Shown here one piece after another: positions 1 through 12,249 of a stretch of 64,000 nt of DNA; the stretch's first letter is position 1, and the number at the start of each line of letters is the position of its first letter. Below the pieces are notes generated by a model, which saw nothing but the letters and a program-made list of their open reading frames with translations, was not told the origin of the DNA and made no database searches. Source of the stretch: Acanthosepion pharaonis (taxonomy: Eukaryota; Mollusca; Cephalopoda; Sepiida; Sepiidae). The translations under genes were made by a program, and so were the position numbers. The DNA lies in NCBI GenBank assembly GCA_903632075.3, contig CAHIKZ030001780.1:653501-717500 (forward strand), read 5' to 3'.

Positions 1-164
1 TTACACGCTATATTTCTCTGTCCCTTCTGCCTTCACTATCTCGTGTGTCAAATTTTGCCTACTTTTCTCATTGTATTTCGAAAAATTCATCTATTCCTTA
101 CAGATTTTATGTATAATTGTCTTTTTTTTATTGTCTTTTTTTTCAATTTTTTTAAGTCTCCCTG

Positions 165-335
165 TTGCTTACATACTTCGTTTATAGAATTCTCAGTAGG
201 GATGGATTCATAGGTTTTCCAATCCTATTAGCACGTAAGAATGTGATGAACTCAACTGTAACTCAGCACTCCGATTCCTCAATCCGAACTGCAATTCATT
301 ACTCCAGCGTGCCCCCAGTGTTCAGTTCTCAACTC
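165..335 (-). repeat. degenerate tRNA-headed SINE fragment (family 2)
   Basis: On the minus strand this stretch follows the same order as the better copies near 4.5 and 20.0 kb: a tRNA-like head with a block resembling CGGATTGAGGAATCGGAG, a B-box-like region, then a body with words like CTAATAGGATTGGAAAACC. It is diverged and lacks a clear 3' tail. Short reading frames across it are incidental. Confidence 0.5.
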
Positions 336-339
336 AGAA

Positions 340-820
340 TAATCGTGCCGGTTCAAATAAACGCCTCGCCGGCATTTTTTTTTAATGAAAGTTTAATAAA
401 CTTGGAACGAAATAATCTGGCCGTGGAAAAAAGTATTTGAAGAATAAGATAGCTGTAGCACCAAATATGCACCGTGCTTGACAGCGAAAGGGTATTGAAG
501 GACATGATTTAATCCCGCCGGCATTCGTACACAAGAGTAGTTCTTATTTTTCTTTAAACTTTCCTCAAGATTCTGAAGGTAAAGAGGAAGAATAAAAAGT
601 GAAAATGTCAATGGAAGGCTGGAGAAGAGAAAGAAAGAAAAACTTGTGTTAAATTATAGTTACCAAAGCCACACAGTCCGAGATAAAAAAAAGAATATTT
701 TTTAATTAATGTTCACCCAAAACAAGGCCCAAGAGCCAGTCAAGTTAGATGTTTAATGTGTGGTGTTGTAAGAAAGTGAAGTGCAGAAGGCTATGCAGGA
801 AAAACAAGAATGAACTCTAC
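340..820. other. unassigned AT-rich sequence
   Basis: No gene or repeat recognised. It holds a short T-run and short open frames without codon or domain signal. Confidence 0.4.
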
Positions 821-825
821 ATTTA

Positions 826-1060
826 TAGAGGTCAAGACTGTAGTGATTGGGAAAACATCCCACCTGGAGTCTCTTCCACAAAGCAGCAGTTCTTGGCAAG
901 AAGATGTCAAAATGGAACTTACTTCTTACCATTGGAAAATGAAGGGCATGGGGATGATTCACCCATGTGTATGTGGCGTGACGGGTCCTAATTATAAGCG
1001 CCATAGAAATATCGATAGAGTAGTGAGAGGCTGTGGGAATGGGGCTGTTGGATGTAAAAT
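826..1060 (+). repeat. unknown interspersed repeat X, copy 1
   Basis: This segment aligns by eye with 4045-4300 in the same orientation. Shared words in order include AAG(A/G)CTGTAGTGAT-like, TTCCACA, CAAGAAG/GAGAAGAAG, CCAATGGAA/CCATTGGAA, GGTTCCTA-like and CATAGAAAT(A)GCGATAGAG. Both are flanked by unrelated DNA, as expected of a dispersed element. I do not recognise the family; open frames over it differ between the copies, so coding is unlikely. Confidence 0.55.
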
Positions 1061-1680
1061 AGTTCATCACCCACAAAGATGGGTAATTTTTTTTTAACTC
1101 AGTCAAAACAAGCAAGTGTATATTGTGCAGCTTCACTCCAGATGTGGCCGCTATACTCCATTTTTTTCCTTGTAATGAAAGGATCAGGAAAGCCATCCTG
1201 GAATGAAAAATACTGTTTGGTGATATAATTCGAAATAAAAGTTCTTCTAAGGATTATTTTCACCGGACGACTGCGAACAAGCAAAACGTTCTTTTTTTTC
1301 CAAACAGAAATTAGACAGAAATTCCTGAAATGGGCCGGGTTTCCGACTCGCTGGCTTCTAAAATAAGTGATAAAAATTGTAGATGAGAATTTTCCAAATA
1401 GACAAGTGTACCAATTCGAAGTATGTGAAAAAATTATTGACTTTGCAACGCAAATATGAGATACGCGCTCTGTCTGTGGTCAATCGGCTTGGGGATTCGG
1501 TCAGTGGACTATCGGCTTGAAGACGTTAGGAGGTGCGTGTCGCATTGCGACATTGCATCAAGAGCCTGAGCGGCTGAATGACACCCTGCTCGAATCCTTG
1601 TGGAACACTGCATTTTGCACAATTTTGGTCGAGTCAGTTTGCCCCGTTTTAGTTGGTGAAACGTGAAAAGAACAAATCTG
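1061..1680. other. unassigned sequence
   Basis: Nothing recognisable; moderate AT content, no long frame or repeat pattern. Confidence 0.35.
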
Positions 1681-2138
1681 AAATCAATTTCGTTTCTCGT
1701 TTAACGTTAAAGGAAGAAAACGAATTCTACTGAAGCGACGAAAGAAACGGAAGACAGAATCAAAAGAAATAATTTGAAAAGAAAACCTAAAAAGATTATG
1801 AAGAAAAGAAAGGAAAGGGCTTCTAAGAAAGGTTTTACTTTGTTGAACGGGGGATAAGATTAGTTGAAGAAACGATGAGGGCAATTGCTAGTAATTCCCC
1901 ACTCACTCTACTTGGTGCCACATTATGTGAGGCTTCGGAAAATTCCAAAACAGTGGAAGGGGGAAAAGGGGAAATGAGGAAAACTGAAAAAAAATGATTC
2001 ACAAAAGAAAGTATAAGAGTTGTAATTAAAGCTGAGATTAGATAATATAGAATGCAAAAAAGAAAAAAAATGGTAGGTTGGAGGAAGGGAGGAGGGTTAG
2101 TAACGGTTCACGAGTAAAAAAGCAAATTGAAGCAAAGA

Positions 2139-2191
<53 letters not shown>

Positions 2192-2650
2192 CGCAGAAAA
2201 ACATAAAAAATATAAGAAAGCGGCAACAAAAGTGGATTGGTATTAGGAGCTGAGCGACTTTGTAAAACAATGACTTGAAATAATCAAAGAGAGCGTAGAA
2301 TGTTAGAAAGAACAGAAAAGAAAAAGAGAAAAATAAGCAATCTAGTGGAAAAGAAAGGAAGGTAGAAAGAAAAAAGGAAAAAGAAAGCAAGGTAGTAAAA
2401 AAGAAATGAAATAAAGAAGGAAGAAAGAACGAAAAGAAAGAAAAAGAAAAGAAAAAGCAATACAAGAAACAGTAAAAAAAAAGCGAGAAAGAAAGACGTT
2501 AATAAAAAGTGAATACATCAGAGAAGCAATAAAAGAGAAAATGCAAAAGCACACAAGCAAAAGTAAAATGAAAGTAAAGAAGCAAAAAGATGGTTTCAGT
2601 GAAAAGATAAAAAGAGATTGACAGAAAAAAAGGCAATCGCTTCGCTGTGT
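1680..2650 (+). repeat. purine-rich tract with (GAT)n core
   Basis: About 1 kb in which the top strand is strongly purine-biased (AAG/GAAA words), around an uninterrupted (GAT)n array at about 2139-2190. The minus-strand frames here (poly-Phe/Ser, and poly-His or poly-Ile over the array) are by-products of the composition. Confidence 0.75.
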
Positions 2651-2759
2651 TTGAGTAAATGGTAGGCAAATGAAGTGTGTCTGAAATGAATCGAGTGTAC
2701 ACTAAAATGCAGAGAGCTGAATCAACAACGACATCATAAATCATTATCCCAACTGACCA

Positions 2760-4040
2760 ACTGCGTTTCTTTCAATGATATAAGTTTCTTTTTTTGTTGA
2801 TGTTTCCTCTAGTTTCTCATTCGCCACTTCTTCCGCTCCGAATACACACTCCACACATAGTCTCAAATGCATATTATTCGAATTTATCAGTTTTATCTCT
2901 ATATACCGCTGTCTTCTGAACAATGCACACTAACGAGCAATATTAAAAAAAAATATTTCAAAACGAGGTTTATAGAAATTAAACCTCACATTCTGGTATA
3001 TTTAAAATTACAGACCGAGGTTTTCGTATAATTCGAAATATCTTTTAGATTTATTCAAACATAGACTTTACGGCCTATTTATACTATTGGAATCGGTAGT
3101 TGAGAAAATAAATGGATAAAAATAAATAAATGACTAATTATAATTTTTTATTTACATTATTTCTAAAGGGGTTATAAATCTAGAAAAAAATAAAATGGGA
3201 TCCATGACTCAGGTGGCTTTTAATATTTACACATTTTGTCTCAGTGAATTAAGATAGGCAACGGTATATATTCTGTTTAATACAATTGATTGGCTTACCA
3301 ATTGCCAGACGATAACCAGCTGGGCTTACCTCTTAAGGGTTGATGTACTAGGTTTATCTGTTCATTAGTGAGAGTATCCACTACGCTCACTAATGAACAG
3401 ATGAGCATCTATGTGTCGAGGTGGCTTTATTTAAGGTTTGAAAGATATGGTAAGTTGGGAATCGCATCTTTGAAAACCCCTAACCCGAAAACCGCCTGAG
3501 AAATCTGGATTATTCAATTCGCAGGTATTTCTAACTGCATCTGTAAATTTATGTGCTACTATTATCAGAACCTGTCAATTTATCGCGCGCATTCGGCTAT
3601 GATTGATTTGCCTGGTATCCATTTATCAAACTCGTTGTCATGTTAGGCATATTGAGTCTCGTATACTTCGGCGTCATTTTGTTGGCGTACTGTTCTTCCA
3701 CTCAATAATAATAATAATAATTACAATATATGGATGTGACATTCCATATTTGTGTGTATCAAAAAGAGCTGACGGAAGGCATTACCAACCACCAAGAACA
3801 ACGCAACGGTGATCTACAAGCTCTTAATGATCATGAGGAGATTCGTCTGACTAGAATTATCTATGGTGATAGAGAAGCGAAATTGACTTAAATCATATCC
3901 ACTTTCAATGCCCCTAGTACTAATCGTATATACAGCATGTCATTTAAGTATACTTTAGGTTCCGTCGAAGGTAGAGGCATACATTAAGAGGAAGTTTATG
4001 CGGATAGAAGGGAAAGATAACAGTTAACCCTAAATTTGAA
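2760..4040. other. unassigned, AT-rich, with a perfect hairpin at 3356-3402
   Basis: No coding signal. The only structured part is a perfect inverted repeat, arms 3356-3372 and 3386-3402 (17 bp each, 13-nt loop). A short (AAT)n lies near 3705. Confidence 0.5.
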
Positions 4041-4044
4041 AAGG

Positions 4045-4300
4045 TTAAGATTGTAGTGATCAGTAAATCATCTTCCTGGGATTCTGTTCCACAGATCAGT
4101 GGTTCACGAGAAGAAGCTTGGAACTTCTCACCAATGGAATACGGAGGAAATGGGGGTGGTTCGCTGCAATATGTAGCATGGTGGTTCCTAGTTGTGTAGG
4201 TTTGAATTAATGGAACCAAGGAATGTAGATCGTCTGAGCACTTTCCATAGAAATAGCGATAGAGAAGTTAAGAGGTTTGCCACATCTTGCTTGTGAGGGA
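4045..4300 (+). repeat. unknown interspersed repeat X, copy 2
   Basis: Second copy of the repeat at 826-1060, same orientation, sharing the block order described there. A short related tail (CTTGGAAATAGCGATAGG) appears again near 38637. Confidence 0.55.
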
Positions 4301-4499
4301 GAGTTTGGATGGTGGAGAATAATTTGTCATCTACCTGAGACGCTTTTGACTCTTGATGTCGATAATTGAACCGTGTAGAGTTGGCGATGTGTATTGTGAT
4401 TCAATAAATCACAGGTCCAATTGTTTCGTGCTGATGGTATAGCTTACTTGTGAAGCCTAATCTCATCGGACTATGCGCCCTATTTATTAACAAAATTTT

Positions 4500-4915
4500 G
4501 TGCATACTAGTGATGGGGTGGATGTATTAGGGAGGCAGGATGGAGTAATTGATAGCGGCTCGGATTGAGAAATCGGAGAGCCGGGTTCCAATACCAATTG
4601 AGTTTATTGCATACACTTACGGGCTAATAGAGTTGGGAAAAGTACGAATCTATCTCTTCTCCTACCCCAATTAAGGGTAAATAGCAGGACCGTCTGTGTC
4701 CTATAGCTTTCGTTGGTGACTAGTCTATGAGAAAGAAAACTTTGAATTCAAACCAGTCTGGAGAGTATTGGGCTTTGTCAGGCTCTCTTGCCCCAGATAC
4801 ACCAATGTTACCACGGCTGCAGTACATGTGGTACACCTACGACTCTAATCCGTTACTGGACTCATGATCGTGTGGGTGCGTTCACATAGCATGGATTTAG
4901 TCCATCGATCTGCCT
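4500..4915 (+). repeat. tRNA-headed SINE, family 2
   Basis: The tRNA-like head has a B-box-like GGGTTCCAATACC; the body runs through GGGTAAATAGCAGGACCG and TTTGAATTCAAACC. The copy at 20030-20440 has the same order (GGGTAAATAGCAAGACAG, TCTGAATTCAAAAGC). The split promoter suggests Pol III origin. Diverged from the other copy, so not recent. Confidence 0.65.
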
Positions 4916-6720
4916 AAGAACAACATTGGCACGTAAACGCCATATTCCACCTTTTCCTTGCCATTGGCACTCGTTCATGGACTCTTGTTGTTTTTTTCTT
5001 ACACTTCACAACCGAGGAACTCCCTTCCGATTGCTTCCTTGGCAGCTACACTCTTCAAAAATTTAAATGCAACGTCAGTTACCATCTTCCGTCTTCTTGA
5101 ACCTTGTTCCTATTTTGTCCTTTCCTCAATCTTCCCCACTCTCAGTCTTCTCATTCTCTTTCACTCCGTGCGTTTTAGTGGCTGTATCTTCTTGCTTGGC
5201 GGGGAACGATTAAAAAAAGATAACAAAATGAGATACTTGCGGTCCATTGCAGGGCAGCAGTAAAATTGTTAAAGATGAAATACAAATAACCCGCTTTTCT
5301 TCAAACTCCCTTAAAAGATAGCTTCAGTCTATTTTTCTAAAGACTCTCAAAAATCGATTTTCTTACTTTTTGTATTTGTTCACGCATGCACAATAGGTTT
5401 CTTTTAATTTGTTATAAACTTACAACAGGGCCTCTCAAACGATTCTGGAATGATTCAAATTAGCTGTATTCGCCGTCAACGTATACGCTTAAATAAAGGC
5501 TGCCTGATCACTTTCTCTTCTTTGGTCCGGTCAGTTCCTATTCAAAAGGACGACAGGCGCGTATATTTCCAAGCACAGAATCATGCCACTATATCGTTTT
5601 GCTCATCTCTGTCGGTGTCGCAAGATCACCCTGAGAATCAAATGTAGATTCATGTTTGCATGTGAGTTGAAAACCCTGGAGAGCGAGATCCTCTAAAATC
5701 AATTTGCTCACGGCATGCCGGCCGAATTTTGGCACCAGAGGGTGAGCGCCATAGGTTACAACTCTCAATTATTTTTGGTAACATTGTACAACTCGTTATA
5801 CAGCCATACTTGCAATAGGAAGGCGAAGTTCTTGTCCAGTAGAATAATACCCGAGACATGAATCTCATGTTACTCAACATGTTCTGCATGATGTTCGATC
5901 TACCCACAGTTAGCTGTATTGCATCATCAGATGCAAGCGGTATTCATCATTTGTATGATCGAGTGCATGCGAGGGTACAGGTCTGCGTTTACTCAAAGTC
6001 AGCTACATTAACTGTATATTTAATATTGAATAAATTAAAACGGATATTCAAGATGATACAATTTTATTTTCCGTCAGTGTAATTCTGATTTCTATTCTCA
6101 GTTTTCTCGTCTCATAATGTGAATTTTGAGAAACTCTTCCATAGCTACTTATTATGCAATTTTCCAGTAGGTCATTATTTAACTCTTCTTATTCTTTTGT
6201 TGCAACTTTGCAGGTTTATCGTACTAATTATCAAAAAAGAATTAACTGCTCCTTAGTTCTTGCCCGTGTGGATATAAAATGATATCTACTTGGCACATTA
6301 CCGCAATTGGAAAACATACACCAACTGAATTGCGCAGATGTTTGAAGTTTTGCCTGACTAACTTTGTGTGCGGAAACAGAAGCACATGTTGAAAGAAGCA
6401 GAATGGGAAAACGAAAGAAAGAATGGGGCGGAAATTCTTAGCTGCGTTTACTGAACATCAGCAGCGGGTGGATAGAGTCTGTGGGTGGTTAATGTTTACA
6501 GTTCATGAACAGAGAAATAGTATTTTTTCACGATCCAGTCCATACCAGCGGTGACATTTGGAACACAAGCAAGAATCATTAGCGACGTGTCACAATTATT
6601 TCGTTCTAATAAGAAAAACCGTTAATTCCCCCGGAAAGCGGACACAATATTGCGTTAAAAATCAAGAAAGCGCGATATTCAAGATACATGTTCCTGAGAT
6701 GAGAAAATGGAGAAATCAAA
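4916..6720. other. unassigned sequence
   Basis: No recognisable gene or repeat. A 5.65-5.95 kb portion is less AT-rich and includes GGCATGCCGGCC, but the frames over it (60-100 codons, both strands) overlap one another and show no domain. Confidence 0.35.
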
Positions 6721-6722
6721 GA

Positions 6723-6723
<1 letters not shown>

Positions 6724-6775
<52 letters not shown>
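6724..6775. repeat. (CT)n(TA)n microsatellite
   Basis: Uninterrupted CT then TA dinucleotides, directly abutting the left arm of the foldback repeat that follows. Confidence 0.95.
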
Positions 6776-6777
<2 letters not shown>

Positions 6778-7250
6778 AAGTTTTATTAAAACGACCGACA
6801 AGGTGCTTTGATTGTTTTTTTATGTAATTTTTCTCGTGTTCTTATAATTTCCTTCTATTCTGGATATAAATTATGCAGAAATTGTCAAAATGTATGTCCA
6901 AATGCGTTCGCTTATACTTTTAGACATTATCAAGAATTATTTTATTTTTACTTTTAACTGAATGTCAAACAAATAAAAAAAAAACTACTGGAAGCATTAT
7001 GGAACATGATCACAATTTGTTGTTTTGAAAAAATAAAACGCATACATAAAACAATCCAGTTAAAAGTAAAAATGAAGTTCATCATTAATAATGGGTAAAA
7101 GTATAGCCGAAAGCTCGGACATATCAAACATTTGAGCATTTTTTATATAATTTATGTCCAAAAAAGAATAAAAAATATAACACATGAAAAAATTATATAA
7201 AATCTTAACCACGACACCTTGTTAATAGTTTTTAATGAAACCTGCCCTCC
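6776..7250. repeat. foldback repeat related to PLE ends
   Basis: Two arms of about 190 bp (6776-6965 and 7056-7250) are imperfect reverse complements: the left begins GGAAGTTTTATTAAAACGAC and passes GACAAGGTG; the right carries CACCTTGTTAATAG and ends at CCCTCC. A single homologous arm lies at 20525-20800, and the PLE 3' region near 9340-9490 shares its words. The right arm contains a decayed hammerhead-like segment (about 7085-7113). Most likely two PLE-derived 3' ends in inverted orientation. Confidence 0.65.
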
Positions 7251-7255
7251 ATATA

Positions 7256-7770
7256 TAGTTTTCGATTTTTAAGTAATGTAGTATAAATCTGTTTACGCAT
7301 CTGAATTTTAACATGAGTTCTGATGGTTTATTTAGTAATTTGTCTGGGAAGCTAATATGAGTATTATTTTTTTTTACTGCAGGCAGAGTTTACAGTTTTG
7401 GGAGTTATTGTTGTAGGTTGATGGGTCTTTTACTTATTTTCAATGATATTGTTGCAGTGATTTGGGTTTGTTTACATACGCTCTACCTCTGATATCGCGT
7501 ATTTTTTATTTGTAATGGATGTTTTTCGTGCGTAGTTACTTTGTTTCCAAGAACTTTCTTTGCACCTACGCAGGAGGGGCACAGTTTCATTTTTATATTT
7601 GCATACGCTCTATCTTTGATATTGAGCACATTAACCGATAAATATATCATACCTTATAGATATATTTTTATCACAAAACACACACAGGTATATATATATA
7701 CATATATATGTCGGCATTGACATCAACATCTTGCAGAACAATGCAATATAATATACTAAGACACTGTAAG

Positions 7771-7864
<94 letters not shown>

Positions 7865-9240
7865 GGGTCAGTTAGGCGCCGTCTGTGGGAAAAAGAGCAC
7901 TATGATGCAATTCACTCTTCAAGAAATTTGGAAACGGTATGTTGTACTGTGGCATTCGCGCCGGAATTTGAAATACGAACATTTCAGAATGTTTGGGTGT
8001 CAATCTGAGGACAGTACACAGAATTCGGAAAGAGTCGTCTGGAGGCCGTTGTTGACGCCAATGGTGATTTTATTGAATAAATTTGCTCTTTAGTAATTCA
8101 AGATATTTTTTGTTACTCTCCCTCAACAAATTTGTTTTACTAACAATAATATTCATAATTATTCACAGTTTAGTTGTTAAATGTTAGATTCAATCATTGT
8201 TTTTGTTTTTATCTTGGAAAGCTGAATTTAATCTCGAAAACACAAACCGAATTACAAGACACTATTTTGAAAGCATCTTATGGCTTTCAATCAAAGTTCA
8301 AACCATCTTATGGCTTTCAATCAAAGTTTGATACTCATTACCCTTTTTCGGGAAAATATGACATTTTTATAAATCCTTATAATTGTCGAGGATAATTGCT
8401 GAATTTCGATCCTAAATATTCAAAATGCTTGCAAAATTCTGAAATCTAGCGACAGAACTGGTCCAAATCTGCTACACCATTTCTCAGGTAGTATGTTTAA
8501 AAGTGTTCTTATACAAAACTAAAACATTTCCGACAATAATTGCGCTGTTAAAACAAATATTGTATTATTCTATTCATAACAGGTTATTCCTGTTAAACGG
8601 CCTAATATAAATTCTTTTCGCATTAAAACACTCAACTTTGTTTAAAACTATTCCTTATTCTTGACATTTTCATTTCGAAATAAAACTGCCACAAAATAAA
8701 TTGTTACTAACAGGATGATAATAGAATGGAATGTTATAAAAAATACTTGGTGAGGCAGAAATGGTTGCAAGAAACGATCGCTTATCGTGTCCCGGGGGAG
8801 TCAGATATTCAAATTCTCATTTCCACGACCGTTTGGCTTGTAGTATAAGATACCAATATCATTTATGGTGGGTAGGACCAACGATTTCGAAGGTCGGCGC
8901 GCGTCATGTCACCATTTAATGAAAGGTCAAATATTTAGAGCCTTTCGCTTGAAGCCAAATTCTTTGCTTTCCGATTCCCTCGAAGAAAATTATCATTTTT
9001 GTTTTGGTATTTGACATTTTGCTGCTGTCTCTCTCCTATTTTTTTTTTTTTTTTTTTTTACTACAGACTGCGCAGAGAAATGATTTAAAGGAAGTGATCC
9101 ATTTCCGATTAAAAAAAGAAATGTTGATTAATTTCATCCAATATATAATTGTTTTTTTTTTACTATAGAAGAAAAAGTTTATTTATCTTCACAATGTTCA
9201 ATGGGAATATTGGTTTGGTATAAAAGCACTGGGAATTTAT
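7256..9240. other. unassigned, with (AT)n(GA)n at 7774-7860 and a small duplication
   Basis: No gene recognised. Contains a long (AT)n then (GA)n microsatellite, a 30-bp tandem duplication (starts at 8274 and 8304, core CATCTTATGGCTTTCAATC) and a T-run near 9040. Remaining frames are short and featureless. Confidence 0.5.
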
Positions 9241-9261
9241 AATACACACATACACACAAAC

Positions 9262-9310
<49 letters not shown>

Positions 9311-9433
9311 TATTTGAGCAGCGATCTCTCTTTTCCACAATTTACATTTAAAACGACTGAGAAGACATTGCAATTAAGCATTTTATTCAATTTAATTTGT
9401 ATTCGTACAAGTATTTTCTTTTCAAAGATGTAT

Positions 9434-9495
9434 AAACCGCTACAAAAATGCACACATGTTTCGATGTGTATCATCACATCTCATCAGGCATTAGT
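9434..9495 (-). ncRNA. hammerhead-ribozyme-like fold
   Basis: On the minus strand: CTGATGA (9487-9481), a perfect 6-bp stem II GATGTG/CACATC with a 6-nt loop (9480-9463), GAAAC (9462-9458), then a stem-III possibility ACA/TGT (9459-9457 with 9444-9442) leaving A at 9441 as the cleavage-site nucleotide. These are the conserved core elements of a hammerhead in the right order. Stem I is weak: only C-G, G-C and a U-G pair next to the core. Hammerheads are known in Penelope-like elements, and this lies downstream of a PLE coding end. Activity is untested. Confidence 0.6.
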
Positions 9496-10264
9496 AAATG
9501 ATTGATTATTGCAATTATTAGGATTTACTTACAAACAAGATATTTTGCCGCGAAAAAAGAGAAAGAAAAGAAAAAGAGCAAGAAAGAAAAACACAAGGTA
9601 TAATCTCTTTTACAGAAAAAAGGAAGAGAAAAGAAAAAATATACAACTTATGTGTATAATCAATTCAGCCAATCATATTAGCCTATGCTACGTCAAGAAA
9701 CGTAGATTCAAAATTGCAACGAATACAGATGTTACATTTGAAACACAAATTACGCTACAATGTTTCGTCCAACGGCTGACACTTCCTATGATGAAGAAAC
9801 ATAATTTAATAATATTTTATAGTAGATAAATAATATGACTGTTTAAAAAATAAAATTTAAAAAATTAACAAAATAACGAAAACTAAAATTAAACAAAATA
9901 TTAAAATAAATGAAGTAAACAAAACTTTTAGCATATGAATTATATAAAATAATAGAATAATAAAATATATAGATTATACTCAATGAAATGCAACTGTTAA
10001 CTAAAATGTTTTATAAAGGTTATTAATAAAACATATCAATAGAAAATGTTAAAACATCAGCCAAACGTATATAGCTCTAGACAAAATATTGCCAGTAATG
10101 TTAGAAGAATAACGTGCAAACAATACTACATCAAAAAAATCTAACTAAAGATAGGCTTTATATATTTACAACAAGGTCATTCAACATATAAGAAGCGATT
10201 GTTAAATTTTAAAGTCTAGCAAGATTGCAAGGTCAAAGGTGAAATGTTAATTCAAATCTTTGAT

Positions 10265-10597
10265 TTAATAAATTTTCCTATTTAAAAATCTGATTATCTG
10301 CATTTTCTCCTGTAAACACAAAAACAAAGGTTCATATAAGGAACTACATGTTCTTGCTAGTTTTAAAATTTTCCATTTACCTTCAGGGATTTTATTTTCT
10401 TTTAACTTCCAAAAATATTTTTCAAGTAAAGTGTTATTTCTATAAGTAGTATTAGTAAAAGAGGATAGGTGTTTATGCCAACGTATTTTGAAAGAATTCT
10501 TGGTACTGCCAATATAAAACTTTTCAGCCCTCGTATTTTCTGTTGCAGAGATATAACACAGATACACAAGGGATTCAGTTAAGCATTTGTTACACAA
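10265..10597 (-). pseudogene. GIY-YIG nuclease-like C-terminal domain of the PLE
   Basis: 110 residues without a stop, with FYIGSTKNSFKIRWHKH near residue 27, the YIG half and following basic helix of a GIY-YIG nuclease. In PLEs this domain nicks DNA for target-primed reverse transcription. The GIY half is degenerate (LCYISAT), so nuclease activity is doubtful. It follows the RT fragment on the same strand after about 700 bp of decayed linker. Confidence 0.7.
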
Positions 10598-11239
10598 TGG
10601 GCATTGGTTAGGATTCTTACAATTACACTGGTCTCTGTCCTTAACAATAGTGACATTAGTGATTGCATTCTGCTTAAAATTATTAAATAAGTGTTCTATT
10701 GAAGTGTAATTTTATGAGTTTCAAAAGTTATTGTTGCAACTATAAGTTTTAATTTATTTCTATTAAAAAATTTACTTTTTGGAAAATGTCAGTTAATTTG
10801 AGAAGTTTATGGCCTACCTTCATACTGACTAAATGATTAAATGTGTGTACCAGATGATCTTTCTATTTCTATTTCTTTTCTTTGAATTACCCTCATATTC
10901 TCTAAACTTAATTTCAGTGGACTTATACACACTATTCCTAAGAACTTTATTGTATAAACTGCTATGTTTCTCAAACACATCTGTTCAATGAGTGTTTGCT
11001 GATCTTTCGTTCTACAGAGGAAGGAATATGTCGGATTACAAACGGTGGCTGATTGGAATTGGGATGGATATAAATTGGGTTGGCATTGTTCTTCATATAA
11101 GTCTAAAAATTGTCACAGACTAGCATAAGATCAAGAAAATGAAGTTGTTTGATATTAGTACTTAATCTTAAGATCTAAAATTTTAAATTCCTTATAAATC
11201 TTTTTTTATAAGTTTATCAACTTTAATTCACGTAGAGTT

Positions 11240-11620
11240 TTTTACAACCATAAGATCATCATCTCTATACAGTCCTATACTATTCATAGTAATCTCCTAT
11301 TAAGCAGTAAGTTTGTATAAACCAACCAAGTCAGAAGAAATCGCAGAATCCAACGATTCCATAGAAATGTCAAAGTTATCATCAGAATCTTTTACCCATT
11401 GTTCTTTATTGACAGATTTCCTACAATCCACAATAATGTTTATCTCTTTACTTGAGATGTTGGAATAAAATTTGGCAAATTCTAAAGCCAGTGTATGCTT
11501 GTATATAGAATGGTAGAAGTCAACAATATCGAACTGGATAAAAGTGCAGTTGTTTTTGTTGCCGATGCTTCTAAACCAGTTTATAACTTTCGTGCTTCCT
11601 AATCCATTGAATAAGTCCAA
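11240..11620 (-). pseudogene. reverse transcriptase palm of the PLE
   Basis: The minus-strand frame 11620-11300 carries FIQFDIVDFY, RT motif A with its catalytic Asp. Just downstream (about 11290-11240) LYRDDDL represents the catalytic YxDD box. Both active-site blocks are therefore visible, separated by a stop. The plus-strand copy near 47.2-47.5 kb has equivalent blocks (VDIENYYQSI, AYRDVGW). Confidence 0.75.
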
Positions 11621-11848
11621 GGTGATTTTTAATCTTTTTATTAACGCGTTCTAGGATAATTTTTGCTTATCTTTCCAATCTCCGATCTGGTGGAATTAAT
11701 AATCTTTGTAGGTAATTGGGTCTTGAACACAGACTTATGGTTTTTACGTAGTACAGAAGATTCCTTTGTACAAAGTTTATCAACCCTATTGTTAATTTTT
11801 AGTTTATCGGTAATATATTTAGAAGAAGTGTTGATACAATTAAAATTA

Positions 11849-12142
11849 TTAATATTTATTATAGGTTAAATTATTTCTAATTAGTGTCATGTAATCCTTT
11901 GGATTAAATTTATAAAAGCTAGTAGTTTTGTCAGATTTTACAAATATTTGATCAGATTTATTAATATCCTTAACCAAGGTACCCAAGCATTTCTGCAATT
12001 GGTTTCTGTGTTCATGAAAAGTAATGTCGTTAATAATGTTTAAGAGATCCAATTCGAAACTGTGTAAACGATGAATGAGAGGAGCAGTTTTTAAATTCTT
12101 AAATCCATACGAATCTGTTGTATTCGGAACATCAGGATCCAC
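11849..12142 (-). pseudogene. N-terminal segment of the PLE ORF
   Basis: 97 residues including DKTTSFYKFNPKDY, upstream of and collinear with the RT block. It has no catalytic motif; assignment rests on position and on similarity recalled for this RT lineage. A stop separates it from the RT. Confidence 0.55.
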
Positions 12143-12249
12143 AAAGAACGCTTCTTTGTTTTTAGATCTTCAGTCTTTAGGATCAATTTTTCGATATATT
12201 CCCGTTTGTTTGCGATGGGAATGTTTTTAACGAAATTCTGAAATCAATC

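Noticed and set aside
2038..2744. Overlapping minus-strand frames of 60-120 codons (poly-His, poly-Ile, Phe/Ser-rich)
   Set aside because: They translate a purine tract and a (GAT)n array; all three frames are open and no domain is present.
9745..9795. Second minus-strand hammerhead (GTC...GAC then GAAAC)
   Set aside because: The CTGANGA box is not recognisable; too degenerate to annotate.
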